DNA from: Candidatus Aquidulcis sp.
Lineage (GTDB): Bacteria; Chloroflexota; Anaerolineae; Anaerolineales; E44-bin32
NCBI GenBank assembly: GCA_020723365.1
Contig: DYJB01000043.1
Coordinates: 3,406-18,210, forward strand
DNA: 14,805 nt
Reading direction: 5' to 3'
Numbering within the stretch: position 1 is the stretch's first letter; every line of letters begins with the position of its first letter. Below are positions 1 to 7,378 of this stretch, piece by piece. The position numbers and the translations under genes are program-made. The notes beneath the pieces were generated by a model. That model was not told where the DNA came from, searched no databases, and was given only the letters and a program-made list of their open reading frames with translations.

Positions 1-738
1 AACCGCGCCCGGCACCAGGCGGCGGCGCTGATCGACCCGCGGCTCCGTGACAGCCAGCGCCGCCTGCTGGCCTTCCGCGGCCTGCATCGCGGCCGGCGCT
101 GCTTCATCCTGGGCAACGGCCCGAGCCTGCGCCAGACCGATCTCTCGCCCCTGCGCGGCGAGATCACCTTCGGCACGAACCGCATCTACCTGATGTTCGA
201 GAGCCTGGGATTCCCCACCACCTACTATGCGGCGGTCAACACGCTGGTGATCGAGCAGTGTGCTGACGAGATCCGCCGGCTCAGCCTGCCCAAGTTCGTC
301 ACCTGGCGCGGGCGCAGGTGGCTCAAGGGCGACCCGCAGGCGCTGTTCGTCGATACGGACTACACCGGCCCGGCGGAGTTTGCCGCCGTGCCAACCGGCC
401 GCGTCTTCGAGGGCTCGACCGTCACCTTCCTGGCACTGCAGCTCGCCTACTACATGGGCTGCGACCCGGTCATCCTCATCGGTGTCGATCACAGCTTCAC
501 CACGCAGGGTCAGCCGAACGTGACGGTGGTCTCCGAAGGCGACGACCCGAATCACTTCGCCCCCGGCTACTTCGGCAAGGGCTTCCGCTGGCAGCTCCCC
601 GACCTCGAAGCCTCGGAGGCGGCCTACCGGCTGGCGCGTGAGGCCTTCGCCGCCGACGGGCGGTCGGTGCTCGACGCCACCGTCGGTGGCAAGCTGACGG
701 TCTTCCCCAAGGTCGACTACAGGGGCCTCTTCACGTGA
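1..738 (+). CDS. DUF115 / MptE-like protein, 5'-truncated by window edge
   Basis: The frame is open from base 1, so the start lies upstream; 245 residues are visible and the stop is at 736-738. The ATG at 193 is internal, because the 64 residues before it carry the family's strongest motif, GNGPSL (residues 38-43), followed by ITFGTNRIYL. Downstream are GSTVTFLALQLAYYMG and, near residue 161, GVDHSF. This pattern is typical of DUF115 (6-hydroxymethylpterin diphosphokinase MptE-like) proteins, and the GNGPSL loop also resembles the nucleotide-binding loop of CstII-type GT42 sialyltransferases. In surface-glycan loci such proteins are thought to act as sugar transferases or in sugar modification, but the substrate here is unknown. 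No signal peptide or membrane segment is visible, so it is probably cytoplasmic. Its stop overlaps the GTG of the next gene (GTGA), indicating a shared operon. Confidence 0.85.
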   Translation, partial: NRARHQAAALIDPRLRDSQRRLLAFRGLHRGRRCFILGNGPSLRQTDLSPLRGEITFGTNRIYLMFESLGFPTTYYAAVNTLVIEQCADEIRRLSLPKFVTWRGRRWLKGDPQALFVDTDYTGPAEFAAVPTGRVFEGSTVTFLALQLAYYMGCDPVILIGVDHSFTTQGQPNVTVVSEGDDPNHFAPGYFGKGFRWQLPDLEASEAAYRLAREAFAADGRSVLDATVGGKLTVFPKVDYRGLFT

Positions 739-1745
739 GCGTGTCTCCCCCCGCCGGCGGCGCGACGCCCAGGGTCTCGATCGTCGTCCCTTCCTTCAAC
801 CAGGCGCGCTATCTGGAGACGGCGCTGCGCTCCGTCCTTGAGCAGGACTACCCGGACCTGGAGGTCATCGTCATCGACGGGGGTTCAACGGACGGCAGCC
901 TTCCTATCCTCGAGCGCTACGCCTCACGCCTGGCATACTGGGTCTCCGAACCGGATGCGGGACAGGCCGACGGCATCAACAAAGGCCTGCGCCGAGCCAC
1001 GGGCGAGGTCGTCGCCTGGCTGAACTCCGATGATGTCTACCTGCCTGGCGCCATCCGCCAGGCCGTGCAGGCGCTGGGCGCCGACCCGGGCGCCGGCCTG
1101 GTGTACGCCGACGGCATCATGGTCGACTCGGAGCAGGTGCTGCTCGATCGCCACCGCTACCGGCCGCTCGACCTGGTGGATCTGCTCAGCTTCGAGGTCC
1201 TCCTCCAGCCGACCGTCTTCATGCGGCGCAGTCTGCTCGAAGAGGCCGGGTACCTGGACGCCAGCTACCAGTTGATCCTGGACCACGAACTGTGGGTGCG
1301 GATTGCTGCCCGCGCCCGTATGCGCCACGTGCGATCGTTCTGGGCGCTGGAGCGAACGCATGCCGATGCCAAGACCATCGCCCGCGCCGCCGAATTCGTC
1401 GCCGAGGCGCGCCGGATGCTGACGGGTGCGGCGGAGCATCCGCTGTTGGCGGATGTCATGAGGCAGCATGCGCGCCGCATCGACGCCGGATTCAACGTCT
1501 TTGCCGCGCGGCGGCTGATCGATGCCGGCCGGTACCGCCTTGCCTTCCGCCATGTGTTGACCGCGCTCCGCAGGCATCCGCCCACGGTGGCGCGCTACTG
1601 GTACAAATTCGTCCAGGCCGCCGGGAGCGCCCTCGGCCTGGCGGGCGTATTCTTCTGGTACCGGCGCACGCGGCGCCGGCTGCAGCATGGCCGTCAGACC
1701 GTGAACGCGAGCCCTTCCGATCACCCGCACAGGACCGAACCTTGA
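735..1745 (+). CDS. GT2 family glycosyltransferase (WcaA-like), copy 1
   Basis: This is a 336-residue GT-A fold glycosyltransferase starting at a GTG that overlaps the preceding stop by 4 nt (GTGA), with a purine-rich AGGGG at 721-725 as a modest ribosome site. VSIVVPSFNQ (14-23) and VIDGGSTDG (46-54) form the nucleotide-binding strand-loop. WLNSDD (95-100) supplies the metal-binding DXD-equivalent, and LDHELWVR (182-189) the region of the catalytic base. An acceptor-side segment, LQPTVFMRR, lies at 157-165. The C-terminal ~110 residues are Arg- and Ala-rich without a clear membrane span. It should transfer an activated sugar to a growing lipid-linked oligosaccharide in the cytoplasm; donor and acceptor cannot be read from sequence. 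It is closely related to the next gene. The family is certain, the specific sugar is not. Confidence 0.92.
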   Translation: MSVSPPAGGATPRVSIVVPSFNQARYLETALRSVLEQDYPDLEVIVIDGGSTDGSLPILERYASRLAYWVSEPDAGQADGINKGLRRATGEVVAWLNSDDVYLPGAIRQAVQALGADPGAGLVYADGIMVDSEQVLLDRHRYRPLDLVDLLSFEVLLQPTVFMRRSLLEEAGYLDASYQLILDHELWVRIAARARMRHVRSFWALERTHADAKTIARAAEFVAEARRMLTGAAEHPLLADVMRQHARRIDAGFNVFAARRLIDAGRYRLAFRHVLTALRRHPPTVARYWYKFVQAAGSALGLAGVFFWYRRTRRRLQHGRQTVNASPSDHPHRTEP

Positions 1746-2584
1746 TGAAACCGCCCGGGGCACCGCCAGGCCCGGCATCCACGCTGCCGCTGGTCTCGGT
1801 CATCACGCCCTCCTTCAATCAGGGAGCCTTTCTGGAGGCCACCCTCGCCTCCGTGTTGAATCAGGACTACCCGCGCCTCGAATACATCGTGGTCGACGGC
1901 GGATCGACCGACGGCAGCCTGGAGATCCTGAGCCGTTACAGGCCGCGGCTGGCGGCCTGCCTCTCCGAACCCGACCAAGGGCAGACCGACGCCATCAACA
2001 AAGGCTTCGCCCTGGCAGGCGGTGAGATTCTGGCCTGGCTCAATTCGGACGACATCTACTATCCCGGGGCCGTGCGCGAGGCGGTCGACTACTTGCGGGC
2101 GCATCCGGAAGTCGGGATGGTCCACGGGGCGGCCCATTACGTCGATGAACATGGGACACCGGTCGGCCGCTTCCCTTCGGCCCCGATGGATCATGCCGAC
2201 CTGCGGCGCGGGGCTCCGAAGATTGCCCAGCAGGCGGCCTTCTTCCGGGCCTCCGCCTGGCGAATCATCGGGCCGCTGGATCCCACCTTCTTCTACGCCA
2301 TGGACTACGATCTATGGATTCGCCTGTCGGCCGTCACGCCCCTCGCCTACGTCCCCCGGCTGTGGGCGGGCTTCCGGCTGCACGGCGAGTCGAAGTCGAT
2401 GACCGTAGCGCGCCTGTGCTGGCCCGAGATGATGCGCGTGCACTATCGCGATGGGGGCTCGCGCTGGTCTGTGTTGAATGCCAAGTACCTGGTCCGCCGG
2501 GCGGTCGAGCCGGTCATCCCGCTGCGCATGCGCTGGCGGCGGCTTCGCTTCCGGCTGGAGGGGCGTGGGCGCTCGTCCGGATGA
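1745..2584 (+). CDS. GT2 family glycosyltransferase (WcaA-like), copy 2
   Basis: The chosen start is the ATG at 1745, which overlaps the upstream stop by one base (TGATG) and gives 279 residues. The same frame is open further upstream, but that would overlap the previous gene by ~450 nt and encodes nothing family-like. VSVITPSFNQ (17-26), VVDGGSTDG (49-57), WLNSDD (98-103) and MDYDLWIR (186-193) are the standard GT2 motifs. A hand alignment of the N-terminal catalytic part with copy 1 gives about 65 identities in 98 positions, so the two are paralogues. Copy 2 lacks the longer C-terminal extension of copy 1. The role is sugar addition to the lipid-linked repeat unit in the cytoplasm. Divergence in the acceptor half suggests the two add different sugars or act at successive steps. 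Confidence 0.92.
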   Translation: MKPPGAPPGPASTLPLVSVITPSFNQGAFLEATLASVLNQDYPRLEYIVVDGGSTDGSLEILSRYRPRLAACLSEPDQGQTDAINKGFALAGGEILAWLNSDDIYYPGAVREAVDYLRAHPEVGMVHGAAHYVDEHGTPVGRFPSAPMDHADLRRGAPKIAQQAAFFRASAWRIIGPLDPTFFYAMDYDLWIRLSAVTPLAYVPRLWAGFRLHGESKSMTVARLCWPEMMRVHYRDGGSRWSVLNAKYLVRRAVEPVIPLRMRWRRLRFRLEGRGRSSG

Positions 2585-2652
2585 ACCGCCATCGGACGAC
2601 CGAGATGCCCATGCCCGTCCATCGCCGGGCCCTGGCCCGGGCAACCGGCTGA
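2581..2652 (+). other. 23-codon bridging mini-ORF before the Wzz gene
   Basis: An ATG at 2581 overlaps the stop of the GT2 gene (ATGA) and opens a 23-codon frame that ends with TGA at 2650-2652, ten bases before the Wzz start at 2663. The Wzz Shine-Dalgarno GAGG (2651-2654) overlaps this stop. The encoded peptide is Arg-rich and resembles no protein. If translated, its likely role would be to carry ribosomes across the 78-base gap for reinitiation. It may also be chance. Confidence 0.25.
2625..2640. repeat. GC-only hairpin upstream of the Wzz gene
   Basis: CCGGGCC (2625-2631) faces GGCCCGG (2634-2640), giving six to seven G-C pairs around a very short loop. No T-run follows, so it is not a classical terminator. 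It lies inside the bridging mini-ORF, 22 bases before the Wzz start, where it could slow ribosomes or partly separate expression of the two genes. Confidence 0.3.
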
Positions 2653-2662
2653 GGTTCATGAC

Positions 2663-3442
2663 ATGATCGAGGCTACGGTTGATTCGAGGGACTTGCTGAT
2701 TCGCCTGCTCCGGCGCTGGCCGTGGGTCTTCCTGGCCGGCGTCCTGGGCGGGCTGCTTGGCCTGGGCCTGAGCCGGATCCTGCCGCCGGTGTATGAAGCC
2801 GTCGCGGTCGTCGGCGTTGGCGTGGACCCGGGCCGGTCGCTGCCGATGGACGCTGAGACCCTTCGGCTGGCGCTGGACCGTGTGCGCGAGGTCTTCCTGG
2901 CCGATACGACCCTGGAGGCGGTCCGGCTGGGGGCCGGCGAGGATGTGGCGGCCGAGCTCACCACGCCCAATCAGCTGCGCGAAACGCTCCGGCTGTCCGA
3001 GATCGATGCGGGGTGGGAGCTGGGTGTGCGCAGCCCAATCCCTGATCGCGCCGCGACCCTGGCAAACCTGTGGAGCGAGACCTCCGTGCAGGCGCTGCAG
3101 GAGGCGGAGCGGCACGCGTGGACAGCAGCCGATCTGCAGGCCAAGTGGTACATCGTCGGATGCCGCCTGGTGCCGGTCCCCGACCAACCCGCCGCGGCTC
3201 AGTGGGAGTGCAAGGAGCGCCCCGAAGACTACGATCCGGAACAGGCGCTGAGCGAGATCCAGAGCGAGGCTGTTCTCAGCCGTGGCGTCCTGCCGAGCAT
3301 GTCGTTTGCCTCCCTGCAGCGGGCCGAACCACCAGCCTCGCCGTTGACGACTTCGCGCGCTCTGCTGGGAATGGCCGGCTGCGTTGCAGGTCTCCTCGGG
3401 GGTGTCGTGGCGGCGATGTCCTGGCCCAGAAAGAACCCTTGA
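2663..3442 (+). CDS. Wzz-type polysaccharide chain-length determinant protein
   Basis: A 259-residue protein starting at the ATG at 2663, eight bases after GAGG (2651-2654). It has the Wzz layout: a short basic cytoplasmic N-terminus, membrane segment 1 (~20-41), an extracytoplasmic domain of ~190 residues with helical stretches, a Pro-rich approach (PPASPL, 223-228) and membrane segment 2 (~232-253) ending in a short basic tail. Family members co-polymerise with Wzy-type polymerases and set polymer length. There is no cytoplasmic Wzc/BY-kinase domain and no Walker or Tyr-rich tail, so regulation by tyrosine phosphorylation would need a separate protein, not seen here. Two cysteines (167 and 183) in the external domain could form a disulfide. 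The O-antigen ligase/polymerase gene follows directly. Wzz proteins are sequence-diverse, so the call rests mainly on topology and context. Confidence 0.75.
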   Translation: MIEATVDSRDLLIRLLRRWPWVFLAGVLGGLLGLGLSRILPPVYEAVAVVGVGVDPGRSLPMDAETLRLALDRVREVFLADTTLEAVRLGAGEDVAAELTTPNQLRETLRLSEIDAGWELGVRSPIPDRAATLANLWSETSVQALQEAERHAWTAADLQAKWYIVGCRLVPVPDQPAAAQWECKERPEDYDPEQALSEIQSEAVLSRGVLPSMSFASLQRAEPPASPLTTSRALLGMAGCVAGLLGGVVAAMSWPRKNP

Positions 3443-3507
3443 TGGAACGCGTGCCCGCCTGGCGTTGGGCCGTGGCCGCTGCCGGGAGAGGTCGGTGGCC
3501 CGGGTGA
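3442..3507 (+). other. 21-codon mini-ORF linking Wzz stop to ligase start
   Basis: The ATG at 3442 overlaps the Wzz stop by one base (TGATG), and the frame runs 21 codons to a TGA at 3505-3507 that overlaps the proposed GTG start of the next gene at 3504 (GTGA). Both ends are therefore in register with stop-start coupling. The peptide is rich in Trp, Arg and Ala and shows no family features. An alternative is that it is the true N-terminus of the membrane protein, separated from it by a frameshift or sequencing error. Confidence 0.3.
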
Positions 3508-5021
3508 GCGACCGTCTCCGATCGGCGTACCGGCTTGGCGTGCAGGGTATCTGGATCCTGCTCCTCGTCTCGATCCCCGTCACCAGCTTCCCGCCCCTTG
3601 TGGATCTGGTGGGGGGAACTCCCGTCGCCCCGCTGGCTATGGTCCCCCTGGCGGGCTTGATCCTCTTCTGGCTGATCCCAGCCCTGCTCCGTGGGCGGGG
3701 GTTGCCCCTGCTGGCACTGTCCTTCCTGTTCTTCCTTGTCATCGTCGTGATCTCGGCGGCAGCCGGCCTCGGGCTGGGGATCCTGCCCCTGCGCGGCGCC
3801 GGCGTCCTCGGCCGAGAACTGAGGGCCCTCTTCACGCTCGCCCTCGGCGCCGGGTTCTACCTTACGGCTGCGCTCCTGCCCGAGGGTCATCAAGGCCTTC
3901 GCCGTGCGCTGCGCTTCATCTCGATCGGTGGCCTGCTGACGCTTCTCTGGGCCGCCGTTCAGTCCGGCGTGGTGATGACCGGCGGGGAGGATGTGCCGCA
4001 GGCCTTCGTCAACCTGCACCGCTTGATCGCCTCGCGCGACCTGGTTCCGGACCGACTGACCGGGATGGCCTTCGAGCCATCGTGGTTTGGCGATCAACTC
4101 GTCACCTTCTATCTTCCCTTGTGGGTTGGGGCCGTGCTGACTCGGACCTCCGCCTGGTCTTCGTCGCGCCGGGGCTGGTGGGTGGAGGCGCTCCTGGGGG
4201 TTGTTGGCCTGGTGGCACTGCTGCTGACGCGTTCCAGGATCAGCTACCTTAGCCTGACCCTGGCCTTTGGTCTCCTGGGCCTGTATGGCGTCTGGCAGGC
4301 GGCGGGGTGGATCCAGCGCCGGCTGGCGGCACGAGGGGGACGGGCCGGCCGAGTGCCTGCCAGGGCCTTCAAGGGCGTCATGGTGCTGCTCTTTGTGAGT
4401 CTTGCCTCCGCCGCCCTCGTGGGCGCGGCGTGGGCCTACAGCCGGGTGGACCCGCGCATGGTGCGCATGTTCCAGACCTTCGATCGCCTGGCTGAAGTGC
4501 GTGCCTACTATCCCAACGAGGTGGCCTACGAGGTCGCCAACCGCGTGGCGTTCGCCGAGCGGGTCGCCTACTGGCAGGCCGGCATGGCGACCTTCGCCGA
4601 CCATCCGCTGCTGGGTGTAGGCCTCGGCAACTCAGGCTTCTTCATCGAATCGAACCTGCCTGGCTACGCCTATCGCCTGACCGAGATCAAGGATCTGCGT
4701 TCGGGCGCGTTCGCCGGGCTGCCGAATCCCAAGAACCTGTGGGTGCGGCTGCTGGCTGAGACCGGCGTGGTCGGTTTCGCCGCCTTCCTTTCCTGGTGGG
4801 TGATGACCGGCGTGACAGCTGTTGTCCTGTGGCGCCGGAGCAGGGGGCTCCTGCGTCTCCTGGGATTGGCAGGGGTGTTGGGGCTCATGGCTGCCGTCGG
4901 CGAGGGATTCAGCCTCGACACGTTCGCGCTTCCCCACATGTGGATCCTCGTCGGGCTGGTGGCGCGTGCATCGGTCACACGGGACCTTTCCGAGCCGCCG
5001 GCCCCCGGCTACCCCGTCTGA
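3504..5021 (+). CDS. O-antigen ligase/polymerase family membrane protein (Wzy_C-type)
   Basis: From the GTG at 3504 this is a 505-residue protein with about ten to twelve membrane segments and one large loop at ~310-440. TRSRISYLSL (242-251), FADHPLLGVGLGN (364-376) and NPKNLWVRLLAETG (408-421) are hallmarks of the O-antigen ligase/Wzy_C family. GMAFEPSWFGDQL (187-199) matches the conserved segment seen in many polymerases. These proteins act at the outer face of the membrane, either joining repeat units (Wzy) or transferring polymer to an acceptor (WaaL-like); sequence alone does not separate the two. The Wzz partner immediately upstream favours a polymerase role. The start is uncertain: the frame is open back to 3384 inside Wzz, and a GTG at 3495 is also possible. 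The GTG at 3504 is preferred because it overlaps the stop of the linking mini-ORF and follows GGGAGAGG at 3484-3491. Confidence 0.85.
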   Translation: MSDRLRSAYRLGVQGIWILLLVSIPVTSFPPLVDLVGGTPVAPLAMVPLAGLILFWLIPALLRGRGLPLLALSFLFFLVIVVISAAAGLGLGILPLRGAGVLGRELRALFTLALGAGFYLTAALLPEGHQGLRRALRFISIGGLLTLLWAAVQSGVVMTGGEDVPQAFVNLHRLIASRDLVPDRLTGMAFEPSWFGDQLVTFYLPLWVGAVLTRTSAWSSSRRGWWVEALLGVVGLVALLLTRSRISYLSLTLAFGLLGLYGVWQAAGWIQRRLAARGGRAGRVPARAFKGVMVLLFVSLASAALVGAAWAYSRVDPRMVRMFQTFDRLAEVRAYYPNEVAYEVANRVAFAERVAYWQAGMATFADHPLLGVGLGNSGFFIESNLPGYAYRLTEIKDLRSGAFAGLPNPKNLWVRLLAETGVVGFAAFLSWWVMTGVTAVVLWRRSRGLLRLLGLAGVLGLMAAVGEGFSLDTFALPHMWILVGLVARASVTRDLSEPPAPGYPV

Positions 5022-5126
5022 ACTCAACAGCCTTGTGCCTCGGCGGGGTCCACGCTCGCGGCCGGGGGTGCTTCGGGCGAAAGGCAGGCATCCCGGCGGC
5101 TCGCGTCGGCGTTCCCCCGGAGGCGG

Positions 5127-5135
5127 TGCTACAAT
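5127..5135 (+). promoter_or_regulatory. Predicted extended -10 promoter for the WecA-like gene
   Basis: TGCTACAAT (5127-5135) matches the extended -10 consensus TGnTATAAT with one difference. No good -35 lies 16-18 bases upstream, as is usual when a TGn element is present. Predicted initiation near 5142 would give a leader of about 40 bases to the ATG at 5182. It lies in the first sizeable gap (5022-5181) after the tightly overlapped upstream genes. Confidence 0.5.
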
Positions 5136-5181
5136 CCCGCTGTTCCTACCGTCTCAAGAACTGGTGGCGGATCCACTCCGA

Positions 5182-6207
5182 ATGCCCACACGGCTGGCCG
5201 ACTTCTTCCCCATCATTCTGACCGCTTTGGTGGCCGCGGTTGCGCTCAGCCCTCTGGCGGCCCGCGCTGCACGCCGACTCGGCTGGGTCGACGTCCCCGG
5301 CTCGGCCCCGCACAAGCTTCATGGCGCGCCCACGCCGCTGGCCGGCGGCCCCGTGTTGGCGCTCTCGATCGCCGCCTGCTACTTGATCCTGCGCCCGTCG
5401 AGCGACGCCAGCGTGCGGGGAATGCTGGCCGGGGGTTTGCTGGTGGCGGCGGGCGGCATGCTGGATGATCGCCTTGGGCTGTCGCCGCTGCTCAAGCTCC
5501 TGATCCAGTTCGCCGCCGCGGCCGTGTTGATCGCCGTCGGCGTGAGGGTTCAGGTTACCCGCATCGACGCGCTCGACCTGGCGCTGACGCTGCTTTGGGT
5601 TGTCGGCATGGTCAACGCCTTTAACTTTGTCGACAGCATGGATGGCCTGGCGCTTGGTCTGGGTGGGATCGCCTCGGCCTTCTTCATCCTGGTTACGATC
5701 GACTCGGGGCAGCCGCTGCTGGCGGTGCTGAGCGCTGCCATCCTGGGCTCGGCCCTGGGGACCTTTCTGTACAATGCCTCACCGGCGCGCCTGTTCCTCG
5801 GCGATTCCGGCGCGCAACTGCTGGGGTTCCTGCTCGCCGCGCTGGGCATTGCCTATGTCCCGGGAGGAGCCGGACTGCCGCAGGGCGTTTCCTGGTTCAC
5901 CCCCATCCTGGTGCTCGGCGTTCCGATCTTCGACATCACCTTCGTTGTCGTCTCGCGTCTGCTGCGCCGGCGTCCTGTCTACCGGGCGGGCAGCGACCAT
6001 ACCTACCACCGGCTGGTGGCCATCGGGCTGGACTCGAGCCGCGCCGTCCTGGTCATGCATCTGATCGCCGTGGCGCTCGGGCTGATCGCCTTCATGGCGC
6101 TGGATGCCAGCGTGCTGGCCGCCAACCTGGTGTTCGCCGCCGCTGTCCTCGCTGGCGTGGGGGCGCTGATCGCACTCCAGCCGGGCCGGGTGAAAGGTGG
6201 CGCTTGA
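5182..6207 (+). CDS. WecA/TagO/MraY-type polyprenyl-phosphate sugar-1-phosphate transferase
   Basis: A 341-residue integral membrane enzyme of the PNPT (GT4) family with about ten membrane spans. It should transfer a HexNAc-1-phosphate from its UDP-sugar to undecaprenyl phosphate at the cytoplasmic face, the priming step of glycan synthesis. Diagnostic segments appear in order: HKLHGAPTPLAGG (44-56), GGMLDDRLGL (91-100) with the Mg-binding DD pair, NAFNFVDSMDGLA (145-157), LFLGDSGAQLLG (204-215) and SDHTYHRL (271-278). The last corresponds to the HxHH-like region and favours the WecA/TagO branch over MraY. In the third motif Ser replaces the Gly common in WecA (VDGxDG). The ATG at 5182 is chosen because the frame's upstream part lies within the preceding gene and is not hydrophobic. 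The ribosome site is weak (GGTGGCGG, 5163-5170). Confidence 0.9.
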   Translation: MPTRLADFFPIILTALVAAVALSPLAARAARRLGWVDVPGSAPHKLHGAPTPLAGGPVLALSIAACYLILRPSSDASVRGMLAGGLLVAAGGMLDDRLGLSPLLKLLIQFAAAAVLIAVGVRVQVTRIDALDLALTLLWVVGMVNAFNFVDSMDGLALGLGGIASAFFILVTIDSGQPLLAVLSAAILGSALGTFLYNASPARLFLGDSGAQLLGFLLAALGIAYVPGGAGLPQGVSWFTPILVLGVPIFDITFVVVSRLLRRRPVYRAGSDHTYHRLVAIGLDSSRAVLVMHLIAVALGLIAFMALDASVLAANLVFAAAVLAGVGALIALQPGRVKGGA

Positions 6208-6208
6208 C

Positions 6209-6255
6209 ATGGATCCGTCCCCGCCCAACAGGATGGAATCCTGGAGCACGCCCCG

Positions 6256-6259
<4 letters not shown>
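6209..6259 (+). other. 16-codon mini-ORF bridging to the DPM1-like gene
   Basis: An ATG at 6209, one base after the WecA-like stop (6205-6207), opens a 16-codon frame whose TGA (6257-6259) overlaps the GTG start at 6256 (GTGA). The downstream gene's Shine-Dalgarno lies inside this frame. The peptide has no recognisable features. It fits the same stop-start bridging arrangement as the frames at 2581 and 3442, but is short enough to be chance. Confidence 0.22.
6243..6246 (+). promoter_or_regulatory. Ribosome binding site fixing the GTG start at 6256
   Basis: GGAG at 6243-6246 sits nine bases before the GTG at 6256. The two nearby ATGs (6209 and 6233) are out of frame with the glycosyltransferase, so the GTG is the only sensible start. 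Confidence 0.55.
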
Positions 6260-7230
<971 letters not shown>

Positions 7231-7244
7231 GCCCCCGCGCCCGG

Positions 7245-7272
7245 CGCGGATCCCGCCCCTTCCTGATCCGCG
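7245..7272. repeat. 8-bp perfect inverted repeat after the DPM1-like gene
   Basis: CGCGGATC (7245-7252) and GATCCGCG (7265-7272) form an uninterrupted 8-bp stem around a 12-base pyrimidine-rich loop, 15 bases after the stop codon. No T-run follows, so intrinsic termination is unlikely in the classical form. It could instead protect a 3' end or weaken read-through into the next gene. Confidence 0.4.
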
Positions 7273-7282
7273 GCTGCAGCCG
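7271..7282. repeat. 12-bp perfect palindrome, possible operator or hairpin
   Basis: CGGCTGCAGCCG reads identically on both strands and abuts the preceding hairpin, sharing two bases with it. Perfect 12-mers of this kind can be regulator half-site pairs, but no regulator gene or second copy is seen in the window, so function is unproven. Confidence 0.3.
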
Positions 7283-7321
7283 TGTGGTCGCGGCGCGCTG
7301 CCATGGGGAGAAGGCGAGCGA

Positions 7322-7378
7322 GTGAGCCGGATCCACGACAGCCCCGTCATCCTTCGCTGCAGGCGCAGGTCCCGATGA
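7322..7378 (+). other. 18-codon mini-ORF ending on the flippase-like gene's start
   Basis: A GTG at 7322, preceded at about eight bases by a strong purine tract GGGGAGAAGG (7305-7314), opens an 18-codon frame ending at TGA 7376-7378, which overlaps the ATG at 7375 (ATGA). The ribosome-site-like tract is better than the one directly in front of the main gene, so leader translation followed by reinitiation is conceivable. Confidence 0.25.

Noticed and set aside
1292..1744. Upstream extension of the copy-2 GT2 frame
   Set aside because: It would overlap copy 1 by about 450 bases and encodes Cys/Arg/Pro-rich sequence with no GT2 features; the overlapping ATG at 1745 is the better start.
2312..3835. 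Minus-strand open frame of 507 codons opposite the copy-2 GT2, Wzz and ligase-like genes
   Set aside because: It overlaps three + strand genes with better evidence, and its composition is Arg/Pro/Gln-rich, typical of a shadow frame.
3276..4604. Long minus-strand open frame (442 codons) opposite the ligase-like gene
   Set aside because: The + strand frame has clear family motifs and membrane spans. The minus translation is Gln/Arg/His/Gly-rich without domains, the usual antisense artefact of GC-rich codon use.
5062..5120. Complementary CCGGGGG (5062-5068) and CCCCCGG (5114-5120) as a possible terminator
   Set aside because: The 45-base loop and lack of a T-run make it an unlikely terminator; G/C runs of this length are common here.
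4822..5181. Upstream extension of the WecA-like frame
   Set aside because: It runs through the ligase-like gene and the promoter region and is hydrophilic, unlike the N-terminus of this family.
6204..6209. Perfect TTGACA resembling a -35 box
   Set aside because: It covers the stop codon of the WecA-like gene and no -10 element lies 16-18 bases downstream.
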